DNA from: Flavobacterium segetis
Lineage (GTDB): Bacteria; Bacteroidota; Bacteroidia; Flavobacteriales; Flavobacteriaceae
Assembly: GCF_900129575.1 (NCBI RefSeq)
Contig: NZ_FQWE01000006.1
Coordinates: forward strand, 186,001 to 250,000
Direction: 5' to 3'
DNA length: 64,000 nt
Both the position numbers and the translations under genes were made by a program. Within the stretch, counting starts at the first letter, position 1. The number at the start of each line of letters is the position of its first letter. This document shows positions 26,547-35,259 of the stretch, piece after piece. The notes under the pieces are model-generated. The model worked only from the letters and a program-made list of their open reading frames with translations. It did no database searches and was not told the origin of the DNA.

Positions 26547-27068
26547 TTATTTTAAGGTTTCTAAAAGCTTTGAAATATCCATTTTTGCTTTAGAAACTGA
26601 AATCCTTCCAGAGCGAACAAACTGCATGATTCCGTATGGTTTTAATTTTTTGTACAATGATTCGATATCAGCTCGCTGTCCTGAAATTGAAATTACAAAG
26701 TAGTCTCTCGCCACTGTTACAATAACTGAATGACTTTCTTTTATAATATTTTGTATTTCGCGTTCATCAAAAAGCAAACTTGATTGAATTTTAAAAAGCG
26801 CATTTTCTAAAAAAATGGTTTCGTCATCAATATGGTAGTATGTTTTTATTACCTCGATTTGTTTTTCAATTTGGCCCACAATATTTTGCACCCATTTTTC
26901 AGTAGTGTTAACCACGATAATAAACCGAGAGACACTTTCAATTTCCGACTCCGATACATTTAAACTCAAAATATTGATGTGGCGTTTTAAGAATATTCCT
27001 GATATTCTATTTAATAATCCCACGTTGTTTTCTGAATAAACAGAGATAGTGAATGTTTGATTTTCCAT
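26547..27068 (-). CDS. ilvN: Acetolactate synthase small (regulatory) subunit
   Basis: The 173-residue protein begins TFTISVYSENNVGLLNRISG, the first ACT-domain strand-helix unit that binds valine in the regulatory subunit of acetohydroxyacid synthase, and continues with HINILSLNVSESE. A second ACT-like half follows (SHSVIVTVARDYFVISISGQ), giving the usual two-domain small subunit of 160-180 residues. It starts four bases after the ilvB stop, so the subunits are probably made together. It should confer valine feedback inhibition on IlvB. Confidence 0.93.
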   Translation of the reverse strand: MENQTFTISVYSENNVGLLNRISGIFLKRHINILSLNVSESEIESVSRFIIVVNTTEKWVQNIVGQIEKQIEVIKTYYHIDDETIFLENALFKIQSSLLFDEREIQNIIKESHSVIVTVARDYFVISISGQRADIESLYKKLKPYGIMQFVRSGRISVSKAKMDISKLLETLK

Positions 27069-27072
27069 AATA

Positions 27073-28767
27073 TTAACTTAATCGAATATCAGAAACCGAT
27101 GCTCCTGTAGGAATCATTGGAAATACGTTATTTTCTTTTTCTACCATAACTTCTAGGAAGTAGGATTCTTTTGAAGCCATCATTTCAGCTACTGCACTGT
27201 CAAGATCTTCTCTTTTAACAACTTTTTTTGCTTTAATATAATATCCTTCAGCAATGGCAATAAAATTAGGGTTTGTCATTTCAGTAGAAGCATAACGCTT
27301 ATCAAAAAAAAGTTGCTGCCATTGACGCACCATTCCTAAAAACTCATTGTTGAGCACCACAATTTTTACCGGAACTTTAGTTTGAAAAATGGTTCCTAGT
27401 TCTTGGATAGTCATTTGAAAACCACCGTCGCCTATAATTGCTACCACTTCACGATCTGGCATTCCCATTTTAGCACCAATTGCAGCGGGCAAAGCAAAAC
27501 CCATTGTACCTAAACCTCCTGACGTTACATTACTTTTAGTTGAATTGAATTTAGCGTAGCGACAAGCAAACATTTGATGTTGTCCAACATCCGAAACCAT
27601 AATTGCATCTCCCTTTGAGTGTTTATTTATCATTTCAATAGTTTCTCCCATCGATATTCCTTCTTTTTTCGGTTTCAATTCATCATTGATAACAGCTTTT
27701 AATTCAGTCTCGTATTTTTCTTTGAACTGGTTGTGCCAAGACTCATGAGTTTTACTATCGACTAATGGGATTAAGGCAGTCAACGACTCTTTTAGATCTG
27801 CCAGCACAGCTACCGTTGTTTTTACATTTTTATCAATTTCAGCAGGATCGATTTCAAAATGAATCACTTGAGCTTGTTTAGCATAAGTAGCTAGATTTCC
27901 CGTAACGCGATCATCAAAGCGCATTCCAAAAGCAATCAAAACATCACACTCATTTGTTAATACATTTGGACCGTAATTTCCATGCATTCCTAGCATTCCT
28001 ACGTTTAAAGGATGTGCTGTTGGCAATGCCGAAAGTCCTAAAATTGTCCAAGCAGCAGGAATTCCTGATTTTTCAACAAATGTTTTTAATTCGGCTTCAG
28101 CTTCACTAAGAATCACGCCTTGTCCAAATACGATAAATGGTTTTTTAGCAGCATTAATTATTGCAGCTGCTTCTTTTACTTTGTTTAAGTTTAATACTGG
28201 TTTTGGAGTGTAACTTCTGATGCTCGTACATTTTTTATAACTAAATTCTAGTTCGTCAAATTGAGCATTTTTAGTAATATCAATTAATACAGGACCAGGA
28301 CGACCAGATTTTGCAATATAAAATGCTTTCGCCATAATTTCTGGAATCTCAGAAGCTTCTGTTATCTGATAATTCCATTTTGTTACTGGTGTTGAAATTC
28401 CAATTATATCTGTTTCTTGAAAAGCATCAGACCCTAATAAATGTTTCCCTACTTGCCCCGTGATGCAAACCATAGGAGTGGAATCGATTTGCGCATCTGC
28501 AATACCAGTAACTAAGTTAGTTGCTCCCGGACCTGAAGTTGCAATGGCAACTCCTACTTTACCTGTAGCTCGCGCAAAACCTTGAGCAGCATGTGTTGCT
28601 CCTTGTTCATGGCGAACTAAAACGTGATGTAATTGATCTTTAAATTTATATAATTCGTCGTAAACCGGCATAATTGCTCCGCCGGGATAGCCATAAACTA
28701 AATTTACGCCCTCTTCCAAGAGACACCTTATTATAGCCTCAGCACCTGATATTTTATTATTTTTCAT
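27073..28767 (-). CDS. ilvB: Acetolactate synthase large (catalytic) subunit
   Basis: The 564-residue thiamine-diphosphate enzyme condenses pyruvate with pyruvate or 2-oxobutyrate. The N-terminal YGYPGGAIMPVYDEL and the cofactor-activating Glu in RHEQGATHAAQGFARATGK are present, and the thiamine-diphosphate motif GDGGFQMTIQELGT leads to LNNEFLGMVRQWQ. An FAD-binding middle domain is implied by FGMRFDDRVTGNL. Its length and motifs are those of anabolic acetohydroxyacid synthase and not catabolic AlsS. It follows ilvD after a 146-base spacer containing a 15-bp hairpin. Confidence 0.96.
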   Translation of the reverse strand: MKNNKISGAEAIIRCLLEEGVNLVYGYPGGAIMPVYDELYKFKDQLHHVLVRHEQGATHAAQGFARATGKVGVAIATSGPGATNLVTGIADAQIDSTPMVCITGQVGKHLLGSDAFQETDIIGISTPVTKWNYQITEASEIPEIMAKAFYIAKSGRPGPVLIDITKNAQFDELEFSYKKCTSIRSYTPKPVLNLNKVKEAAAIINAAKKPFIVFGQGVILSEAEAELKTFVEKSGIPAAWTILGLSALPTAHPLNVGMLGMHGNYGPNVLTNECDVLIAFGMRFDDRVTGNLATYAKQAQVIHFEIDPAEIDKNVKTTVAVLADLKESLTALIPLVDSKTHESWHNQFKEKYETELKAVINDELKPKKEGISMGETIEMINKHSKGDAIMVSDVGQHQMFACRYAKFNSTKSNVTSGGLGTMGFALPAAIGAKMGMPDREVVAIIGDGGFQMTIQELGTIFQTKVPVKIVVLNNEFLGMVRQWQQLFFDKRYASTEMTNPNFIAIAEGYYIKAKKVVKREDLDSAVAEMMASKESYFLEVMVEKENNVFPMIPTGASVSDIRLS

Positions 28768-28811
28768 TTTTCTTTTTGCTTTTAAAAGCAGTAATTGGCT
28801 TTTGATTTGGC

Positions 28812-28843
28812 AATAATATTTTGGCTACAGCCAAAATATTATT
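28812..28843. other. 15-bp perfect hairpin in the ilvD-ilvB spacer
   Basis: AATAATATTTTGGCT (28812-28826) pairs with AGCCAAAATATTATT (28829-28843). No T run follows on the minus strand, so it is more like an RNA processing or stabilising element inside the operon than a terminator. Confidence 0.55.
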
Positions 28844-28913
28844 TTAATTCCCAGACAAATTCACTGCAACAATTTTAAATTTTTAGATGCATCTAATTTT
28901 TCATCACTCACAC

Positions 28914-30593
28914 TTACTGAACCCCATCTGTTACGCATCCTGAAGAGGCGCTTGAAACCGCTCTTGCGTATTTCAGTAAAACGCCCTTTGTAACCTTCAA
29001 AGCTGGTTGCACCCAACTTGCTTTTCGAGCGGCAAATTCTACATCAGAAATTTTTAAATTGATTGTATTTTTGATCGCGTCAATAGTTATTAAATCTCCA
29101 TTTTTAACCAATGCAATCCCACCACCATCAAAAGCTTCGGGTGTAATGTGGCCTACAACAAAACCGTGTGATCCACCAGAAAATCTTCCATCAGTGATTA
29201 AAGCGACTGACCCACCCAGACCAGCACCCATAATGGCCGATGTAGGTTTTAACATTTCAGGCATTCCAGGCCCTCCTTTTGGACCAACATATCTTATTAC
29301 AACCACATTACCGGGTTTTACAAGTCCGTTTTGAATTCCAGGAATAACGTCAAATTCGCTTTCAAAAACAATGGCTTCGCCTTCGAAAAACTCACCTTCA
29401 TTTCCACTAATTTTGGCAACAGCGCCTTCTTCGGCCAGATTTCCATATAAAATTTGAATATTTCCTGTTGGTTTTAATGATTTTTGGATGGTATGGATAA
29501 CATCTTGACCATCTTCTAAATCAGGAATATTAGCTAAATTCTCTGCCAGCGTTTTCCCAGTGACAGTGATACAATCTCCATGCATCAATCCTTCTTTTAA
29601 TAAATACTTCATAACTGCTGGAACTCCTCCCACATTATGTAAATTTTCCATTAAATACTTACCACTAGGTTTTAAATCAGCGAGCATGGGTGTTCTATCA
29701 CTTATATCTTGAAAATCTTTTAACGTAATCTCAATGTCTACGGAATGTGCCATAGCTATTAAGTGCATTACCGCATTAGTAGATCCACCAAGCACCGCTA
29801 CAATGGTAATTGCATTTTCAAAACCTTTACGGGTCATAATGTCTTTTGGCTTTATATCTTGTTCTAATAATATTCTAATATATTTTCCAGCCTCCAAACA
29901 TTCTCTTTTCTTTTCGTCACTCAATGCTGGATTTGATGAACTGTATGGCAAACTCATTCCAAGTGCTTCAATCGCTGATGCCATTGTATTAGCCGTATAC
30001 ATTCCGCCACAAGCTCCAGGTCCCGGACAAGAATTTTTTATAATTCCCTGAAAATCTTCATCAGAAATTGTGTTTTGAAACTTTTTCCCTAATGCTTCAA
30101 ATGAGGAAACTATGTTTAAGCTTTCTCCTTTCCACGATCCCGAATGGATTGAACCTCCGTAAACCATTATTGAAGGACGATTAACTCTTCCCATTGCGAT
30201 TAAAGCACCGGGCATGTTTTTATCACAACCTGGTATTGCAATCATACCATCATACCATTGTGCTCCCATCACAGTTTCTATGGAATCAGCTATCACATCT
30301 CTCGAAACTAAAGAGAAACGCATTCCTTCAGTACCATTAGAAATTCCATCGCTAACACCAATAGTATTAAAAATTAAACCAACTAAATCAGTATCCCAAA
30401 CTCCTTTTTTCACATCTTTTGCAAGATCATTTAAGTGCATATTACAAGTGTTTCCCTCATAACCCATACTCACAATTCCTACTTGCGCTTTTTTTAAATC
30501 ATCTTCTGTCAAACCTATCCCATAGAGCATTGCTTGTGCTGCAGGTTGCGTTTCATCTTGTGTAATTGTCTTACTATATTTGTTTAATTCCAT
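28914..30593 (-). CDS. ilvD: Dihydroxy-acid dehydratase
   Basis: The 560-residue iron-sulfur enzyme dehydrates dihydroxyisovalerate and its methylvalerate homologue. [15 protein letters not shown] and [20 protein letters not shown] carry two cluster Cys residues; an upstream [12 protein letters not shown] gives the third; [19 protein letters not shown] is the C-terminal substrate motif. I choose the ATG at 30593 ([11 protein letters not shown]); the ATG at 30626 adds eleven residues absent from the usual form. It follows leuB by 54 bases and starts the ilv half of the operon. Confidence 0.95.
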   Translation of the reverse strand: MELNKYSKTITQDETQPAAQAMLYGIGLTEDDLKKAQVGIVSMGYEGNTCNMHLNDLAKDVKKGVWDTDLVGLIFNTIGVSDGISNGTEGMRFSLVSRDVIADSIETVMGAQWYDGMIAIPGCDKNMPGALIAMGRVNRPSIMVYGGSIHSGSWKGESLNIVSSFEALGKKFQNTISDEDFQGIIKNSCPGPGACGGMYTANTMASAIEALGMSLPYSSSNPALSDEKKRECLEAGKYIRILLEQDIKPKDIMTRKGFENAITIVAVLGGSTNAVMHLIAMAHSVDIEITLKDFQDISDRTPMLADLKPSGKYLMENLHNVGGVPAVMKYLLKEGLMHGDCITVTGKTLAENLANIPDLEDGQDVIHTIQKSLKPTGNIQILYGNLAEEGAVAKISGNEGEFFEGEAIVFESEFDVIPGIQNGLVKPGNVVVIRYVGPKGGPGMPEMLKPTSAIMGAGLGGSVALITDGRFSGGSHGFVVGHITPEAFDGGGIALVKNGDLITIDAIKNTINLKISDVEFAARKASWVQPALKVTKGVLLKYARAVSSASSGCVTDGVQ

Positions 30594-30647
30594 TTTTTTT
30601 ATGCTTGTATTTTTTTCAAAAATCATAGTTGAAAATTTATTATTTCT

Positions 30648-31763
30648 TTAAACAATTGTTGATTGCCCTATATAAACATTGTCGCTTTTAAAATATAGAT
30701 CATCTTTGCTTGCAATATAATTCGCAATAAAATCTCCAACCTCATTCGTTCCAAATTTAGAATACGGATTCAAATCTGCCGTGACAACATTAAGCTCGAT
30801 TGCCTTTTGCACTGCTTCGTACACTTTCTCCGATTCTAAATGAAGACCGAAATGTTCTAATAGCATTGCAGCTGATAAAATGGATGCAATAGGATTTGCA
30901 ATATTTTTTTTCTTTGCCTCTGAAAATATGCCGTGTATTGGTTCAAATAACGCTGTTGAATTTCCGATCGAAGCGGATGGTAAAAGTCCAATAGCACCAG
31001 TAATAACACTGGCTTCATCAGACAAAATATCACCAAATAAATTTTCAGTAAGAATAACGTCAAATTGATTAGGATTCATAATTACCTGCATGGCAGCATA
31101 ATCAACCAAAAGAAATTCAACTGTTACCTCAGGGTAACTAGCACTAATTTCCTTTACCACTTTTCGCCATAATCTAGAGGTTTCAAGTATACTCGCTTTA
31201 TCAACCAGAGTGACTTTGTTTTTACGTTTTTGAGCTGCTTTGAATGCTAAATGTGTAATTCGGATAATTTCGTTTTCAGTATATTCACATAAATCTGACG
31301 CGATTGTTCCTTGTTCATTTATTTTTTTTTCGCTAAAATAGGATCCTCCAGAGATTTCTCTAAAAATGACAAAATCAGTTCCTTGAATTATTTTTCTTTT
31401 TATTGGCGAAAGATCTAATAAATCATTGTATGGCTTGATTGGCCTAACATTAGCATAAAGTCCTAGTGCTTGTCTAAGTTTTAACAATCCTTGTATTGGA
31501 CTGGATTTAATATCAATTGCAGAGTCTTGAGAAATATCTCCAACAGTTCCAAACAAAACTGCATCCGTATTTAAACAAAGATTCAAAGTTTGTTCCGGTA
31601 AAGGATTACCTGTTTTTTCAATAGCAATAGCACCTATGAGTGCATCTTCAAAAACAAACTCATGATCAAAAACTACAGCAATAGCTGATAATGCTTTTTT
31701 AGCTTGTAAAACAACTTCTGGACCTATCCCATCTCCTGAAAGTGCGGCTATTTTTAAATTCAT
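30648..31763 (-). CDS. leuB: 3-isopropylmalate dehydrogenase
   Basis: The 371-residue NAD-dependent decarboxylating dehydrogenase starts LKIAALSGDGIGPEVVLQ. LLKLRQALGLYANVRPI contains the substrate-recognition segment that distinguishes LeuB from isocitrate dehydrogenase, and FREISGGSYFSEKK, DYAAMQVIMNPNQFDVILTE and PIHGIF complete the family pattern with the metal-binding Asp residues. It acts in leucine synthesis after the LeuCD isomerase, yet leuC and leuD are not in this window. It lies 45 bases after leuA. Confidence 0.95.
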   Translation of the reverse strand: MNLKIAALSGDGIGPEVVLQAKKALSAIAVVFDHEFVFEDALIGAIAIEKTGNPLPEQTLNLCLNTDAVLFGTVGDISQDSAIDIKSSPIQGLLKLRQALGLYANVRPIKPYNDLLDLSPIKRKIIQGTDFVIFREISGGSYFSEKKINEQGTIASDLCEYTENEIIRITHLAFKAAQKRKNKVTLVDKASILETSRLWRKVVKEISASYPEVTVEFLLVDYAAMQVIMNPNQFDVILTENLFGDILSDEASVITGAIGLLPSASIGNSTALFEPIHGIFSEAKKKNIANPIASILSAAMLLEHFGLHLESEKVYEAVQKAIELNVVTADLNPYSKFGTNEVGDFIANYIASKDDLYFKSDNVYIGQSTIV

Positions 31764-31808
31764 TGGATTGATTATTATTTTTAAATTATCACATTGATGA
31801 AGAATAAT

Positions 31809-32990
31809 TTAACCTCTTATTAATTCATTATATATCTTACAAACCTCAATGATTTGATGAATATCATCATCTAAAACTTCCTTTTTAATATCGGCAAATT
31901 TTAAAAACTCTACATAAACAATATCTAATTGTACTTTTGATAATTCATAGCCCACTTTTTTTGCCCTGTAAGCTAATGCAGCTCTACCACTTCTAGCTGT
32001 TAAGACAATAGAGGACTCATTGACACCAACATCTAAAGGGTCCATGATTTCATACGTTGCTCTATTCTTTATTACACCATCTTGATGAATTCCTGAACTA
32101 TGAGCAAAAGCATTAGCACCCACAATTGCCTTGTTTGGTTGAACAAGCATTCCCATACTTTCTGAAACTAAGCGACTCATTTCGTTCAACTGTTTGGAAT
32201 CTATGTCAGTATATAAATTTAAATAAGGATGCTGTTTAAAAATCATCACAACCTCTTCAAGTGCTGTATTTCCTGCTCGCTCCCCTATTCCATTAATAGT
32301 ACATTCAATTTGTCTTGCTCCATTTATAGCTCCAGAAATAGAATTTGCTGTAGCCATACCCAGATCATTATGACAATGACATGAGAGAATTACATTTTCT
32401 ATTCCTTTTACGTTTTCTTTTAAATATTTAATTTTTGCTCCATATTCTTCTGGTAAGCAATAACCTGTAGTATCTGGAATGTTAAGAACAGTAGCACCTG
32501 ATTTAATCGCTTCCTCGCAGACTCGAGCTAAAAATTCGTTCTCGGTTCGTCCTGCATCTTCGGCATAGAATTCCACATCTTCGACATAAGACTTGGCATG
32601 TGAAACAGCAAATTTTGTTCTTGCAATTATATCTTCTCTAGTCGTGTTTAATTTATGAATAATATGCGATTCCGAAGTTCCAATTCCAGTATGAATACGC
32701 GGTTTTTTTGCATATTTTAAAGCTTGCGCTGCTACATCAATGTCATTTTTAACGGCTCTTGTTAAACCACATACAGTTGCATTTTTAACAATTCTACTAA
32801 TTTCTGTTACCGATAGAAAATCACCTGGACTAGAAACAGGAAATCCAGCTTCAATTATGTCGACACCCATTTCGTCTAATCGATTTGCAATAACAAGTTT
32901 CTGGTCAGTGTCTAACTTACATCCTGGAACTTGCTCTCCATCTCTTAAAGTGGTATCAAAAATTTGGACTTTCTCTCTATTCATTATCAT
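31809..32990 (-). CDS. leuA: 2-isopropylmalate synthase, short form
   Basis: The 393-residue enzyme joins acetyl-CoA to 2-oxoisovalerate at the start of leucine synthesis. The catalytic barrel is intact: [17 protein letters not shown], then [14 protein letters not shown] and [15 protein letters not shown], with HxH metal ligands. [13 protein letters not shown] marks subdomain II. The protein ends soon after this region, so the C-terminal leucine-binding regulatory domain of about 120 residues is absent, and feedback control by leucine would have to come from elsewhere. ATGs at 32990 and 32984 are both possible. It is the first gene of the leu-ilv operon. Confidence 0.92.
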   Translation of the reverse strand: MIMNREKVQIFDTTLRDGEQVPGCKLDTDQKLVIANRLDEMGVDIIEAGFPVSSPGDFLSVTEISRIVKNATVCGLTRAVKNDIDVAAQALKYAKKPRIHTGIGTSESHIIHKLNTTREDIIARTKFAVSHAKSYVEDVEFYAEDAGRTENEFLARVCEEAIKSGATVLNIPDTTGYCLPEEYGAKIKYLKENVKGIENVILSCHCHNDLGMATANSISGAINGARQIECTINGIGERAGNTALEEVVMIFKQHPYLNLYTDIDSKQLNEMSRLVSESMGMLVQPNKAIVGANAFAHSSGIHQDGVIKNRATYEIMDPLDVGVNESSIVLTARSGRAALAYRAKKVGYELSKVQLDIVYVEFLKFADIKKEVLDDDIHQIIEVCKIYNELIRG

Positions 32991-33019
32991 TTATTTAATG
33001 TAATTTCACATTCTGATAA

Positions 33020-33050
33020 CAAAAATAGATTTCAAAACAGCAACACAAAA
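33020..33050 (-). promoter_or_regulatory. Bacteroidota-type promoter of the leuA operon
   Basis: On the minus strand TTTTG (33046-33050), 18 bases, then TATTTTTG (33020-33027) match the consensus, about 30 bases ahead of leuA. No leader peptide or T-box-like leader is seen. Confidence 0.55.
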
Positions 33051-33138
33051 CTCAAATAAACTAAATATACTGTTCATAACCTATTTATTAAACAGCTAAA
33101 TAACTTATAATCAAATATTTACACTTCTACATTTTACA

Positions 33139-34683
33139 ATGGCTAACCATCAAAAAGATTTTTTGTTTGTATTAATTAAATCCCTTTCCAAATCGGAAAA
33201 AAGACAATTTAAGATATTTGCGAGTCGGCTAGAGACCAGCTCGAATACGAAATTTATAGAATTATTTAATGTTTTAGATAAGTCTGAGGCGTATGACGAA
33301 AAAATAATTTTAAAAAGCGGAATTATTAAAAAAGTACAATTGTCAAATCTAAAATCGTACGTATACAAACAAATATTAGTTAGTATCCGCTTGAATATTC
33401 CTAGCCAAAATATGCGTTATCAAATCCGGGAACAAATTGATTTCGCTTCTATTTTGTACAACAAGGGATTATACAAACAGAGTTTAAAAATTCTTGATAA
33501 ATCAAAAATTCTTGCGTTAGAAAATGATGAGAAGTTAATGGCTTTTGAAATCGTGGAATTTGAAAAATTGATAGAATCGCAATACATAACCAGAAGTATT
33601 CAAGGTCGTGCTGATGAATTAGTTATTCAAGCAAAGGAGTTAAACTATCAAAATACAATTTCTAGTAAACTCTCTAATTTGTCATTGCAATTGTACGGAA
33701 TAATGTTGAAAACGGGATATGTAAAAACAGATGAAGAATATAAGTATATCGACAATTATTTTAACAAGCACATCGCTAAGTTTGACGAGAAAAAATTTGG
33801 TTTTCGTGAAAAATATTGGTTCTATAATGCAAATCTTTGGCGTAGTTTTTTGGTGCAAGACTTTCTCGGAAGTTACAAATATGCATATAAATGGGTAACT
33901 TTATTTTATGAAAATCCAAATATGATTTATCTGAACCCGGTATTCTTTTTAAAAGGAAATAATTATTTACTGGAATCTTTATTCATGCTCAAATACAAGT
34001 CAAAATTCAAAAAATATTTGTCACAGCTCGAGGAGACAATTAATGATTCGAAATTTCCTGTTAATGATAATATTGCTTCGCTTTCTTTTTTGTATTTCTA
34101 CAATAATAAACTAAATTTTCACATTTTAGAAGGCACATTTGCTGAGAGCGAGTATTTAATTCCGGAGATTTTACAAAAACTAAAATTGCATAGTGATCAT
34201 TTAGATGAATATCATGAAATGATGTTTTTTTATAAAATCGCAAGTATTTATTTTGGTAATGAAAAGTATTTAGAATCAATATTCTATCTTGAAAAAATCA
34301 TCAATAATAAAAACCTTTCCATGCGTGAGGATTTGATGTGTTTTGCGCGGTTGTTAAGTTTGATCGCTCATTATGAACTTGGAAACGATTATTACTTGGA
34401 AAATCATTTAAAAAACACCTATAAGTTTTTACTAAAAATGAATGATTTACATGAAGTACAAAAAGAAATTATTAAATTCCTAAAAAGTTTAAATTCTATT
34501 TATCCAAGTGATATTAAAAAGGAATTCATAAAAATGCGAGAACGTTTTATAGAATTAGAAAAAAACACTTATGAGAAAAGAGCCTTTCTTTATCTTGATA
34601 TAATTTCTTGGCTGGAAAGCAAAATCAAAAATCAAAAAATTAGTGATATAATTAAGGAGAAAGCAAAATTGAGTAATAGATAA
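33139..34683 (+). CDS. Helical-repeat protein of unknown function (TPR-like)
   Basis: The 514-residue protein has no motif I can name. It is rich in Leu, Lys, Tyr and Asn, predicted all-helical, and pairs of helices recur (for example LYNKGLYKQSLKILDKSKIL and EKYLESIFYLEKIINNK), as in tetratricopeptide-like scaffolds. There is no signal peptide or membrane segment, so it is probably cytoplasmic. The start MANHQKDFLFVLIKSLSKSEK is well placed; the helix with KSEKRQFKIFASRL could be a short conserved N-terminal domain. It diverges from leuA across 150 bases, but nothing links it to amino acid synthesis. Confidence 0.75.
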   Translation: MANHQKDFLFVLIKSLSKSEKRQFKIFASRLETSSNTKFIELFNVLDKSEAYDEKIILKSGIIKKVQLSNLKSYVYKQILVSIRLNIPSQNMRYQIREQIDFASILYNKGLYKQSLKILDKSKILALENDEKLMAFEIVEFEKLIESQYITRSIQGRADELVIQAKELNYQNTISSKLSNLSLQLYGIMLKTGYVKTDEEYKYIDNYFNKHIAKFDEKKFGFREKYWFYNANLWRSFLVQDFLGSYKYAYKWVTLFYENPNMIYLNPVFFLKGNNYLLESLFMLKYKSKFKKYLSQLEETINDSKFPVNDNIASLSFLYFYNNKLNFHILEGTFAESEYLIPEILQKLKLHSDHLDEYHEMMFFYKIASIYFGNEKYLESIFYLEKIINNKNLSMREDLMCFARLLSLIAHYELGNDYYLENHLKNTYKFLLKMNDLHEVQKEIIKFLKSLNSIYPSDIKKEFIKMRERFIELEKNTYEKRAFLYLDIISWLESKIKNQKISDIIKEKAKLSNR

Positions 34684-34708
34684 TAAAGTATAGTCTCGCG
34701 CTTCTATT

Positions 34709-34930
34709 TTATAATTCTCTCCTTCCTCTTATGATATCATCAAATGAGGCACATTTTACATATTCTTGATTTCCTTCGATAATCATTGGTAAATAAATGA
34801 ACTCCACAGCTGATAAATCTTCTTTGAGATAATAAGTCATGTCATCGAATTTAAAAAACCATTCGGTATCAAATTGGATTTTATTTATGGTCGCATCTTT
34901 AATCAATAGTTTTTCCTTGAGAGGTTTCAT
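34709..34930 (-). CDS. Small conserved-looking protein, 73 residues, function unknown
   Basis: This reading frame does not overlap any other gene and has its own clear promoter (34949-34980), which argues that it is real. The protein starts MKPLKEKLLIKDATINKI and ends with CASFDDIIRGRREL; it is acidic in the middle, has no membrane segment, and I recognise no domain. It converges with the helical-repeat gene across 25 bases. Confidence 0.55.
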   Translation of the reverse strand: MKPLKEKLLIKDATINKIQFDTEWFFKFDDMTYYLKEDLSAVEFIYLPMIIEGNQEYVKCASFDDIIRGRREL

Positions 34931-34948
34931 AATTTTTTATTTATTCTT

Positions 34949-34980
34949 CAAAATTAAAGTATCATCATAAAGTTGCCAAA
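34949..34980 (-). promoter_or_regulatory. Bacteroidota-type promoter of the 73-residue ORF
   Basis: TTTG (34977-34980), 20 bases, TAATTTTG (34949-34956) on the minus strand, 18 bases ahead of the ATG at 34930. Confidence 0.5.
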
Positions 34981-35102
34981 TTTTTATACTATTTTTATAA
35001 TTGATCTAAATAATTAGAGCGTTTATTACTATCAATATAGATGCATTGAAGGGAGCGATTTCTAATAAAAAGTACTTGTACAATAATTAAAATTATCAAA
35101 TT

Positions 35103-35219
35103 ATGAACGGATTTTTTAAAACAATAATAGCAGGTTACGGTGCCAAGAAGTTAGGTGGTGGTTGTTTTGGTACAATATTACTTTTTATAATTATCTTTTG
35201 GATATTAGGTTATTTTTAG
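35103..35219 (+). CDS. 38-residue glycine-rich membrane microprotein
   Basis: A short frame encodes MNGFFKTIIAGYGAKKLGGG followed by a Cys, a hydrophobic helix (about residues 23-36) and a stop. The GYGAKKLGGGCFG block ahead of a single membrane helix is, as far as I recall, repeated in small proteins of other flavobacteria. A hairpin terminator starts at its stop codon, which supports a genuine transcription unit. Its function is unknown; it could be a small inner-membrane regulator or a toxin-like peptide. Confidence 0.6.
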   Translation: MNGFFKTIIAGYGAKKLGGGCFGTILLFIIIFWILGYF

Positions 35220-35242
35220 AATTACAACTCCAAAAATAACCT
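35207..35242. terminator. Bidirectional hairpin terminator
   Basis: AGGTTATTTTT (35207-35217) pairs perfectly with AAAAATAACCT (35232-35242), loop 14 bases, between two convergent genes. Confidence 0.65.
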
Positions 35243-35259
35243 ATTTATAATTTTAGCTT

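Noticed and set aside
29059..30462. Plus-strand frames across ilvD
   Set aside because: Antisense shadows of a full-length conserved enzyme.
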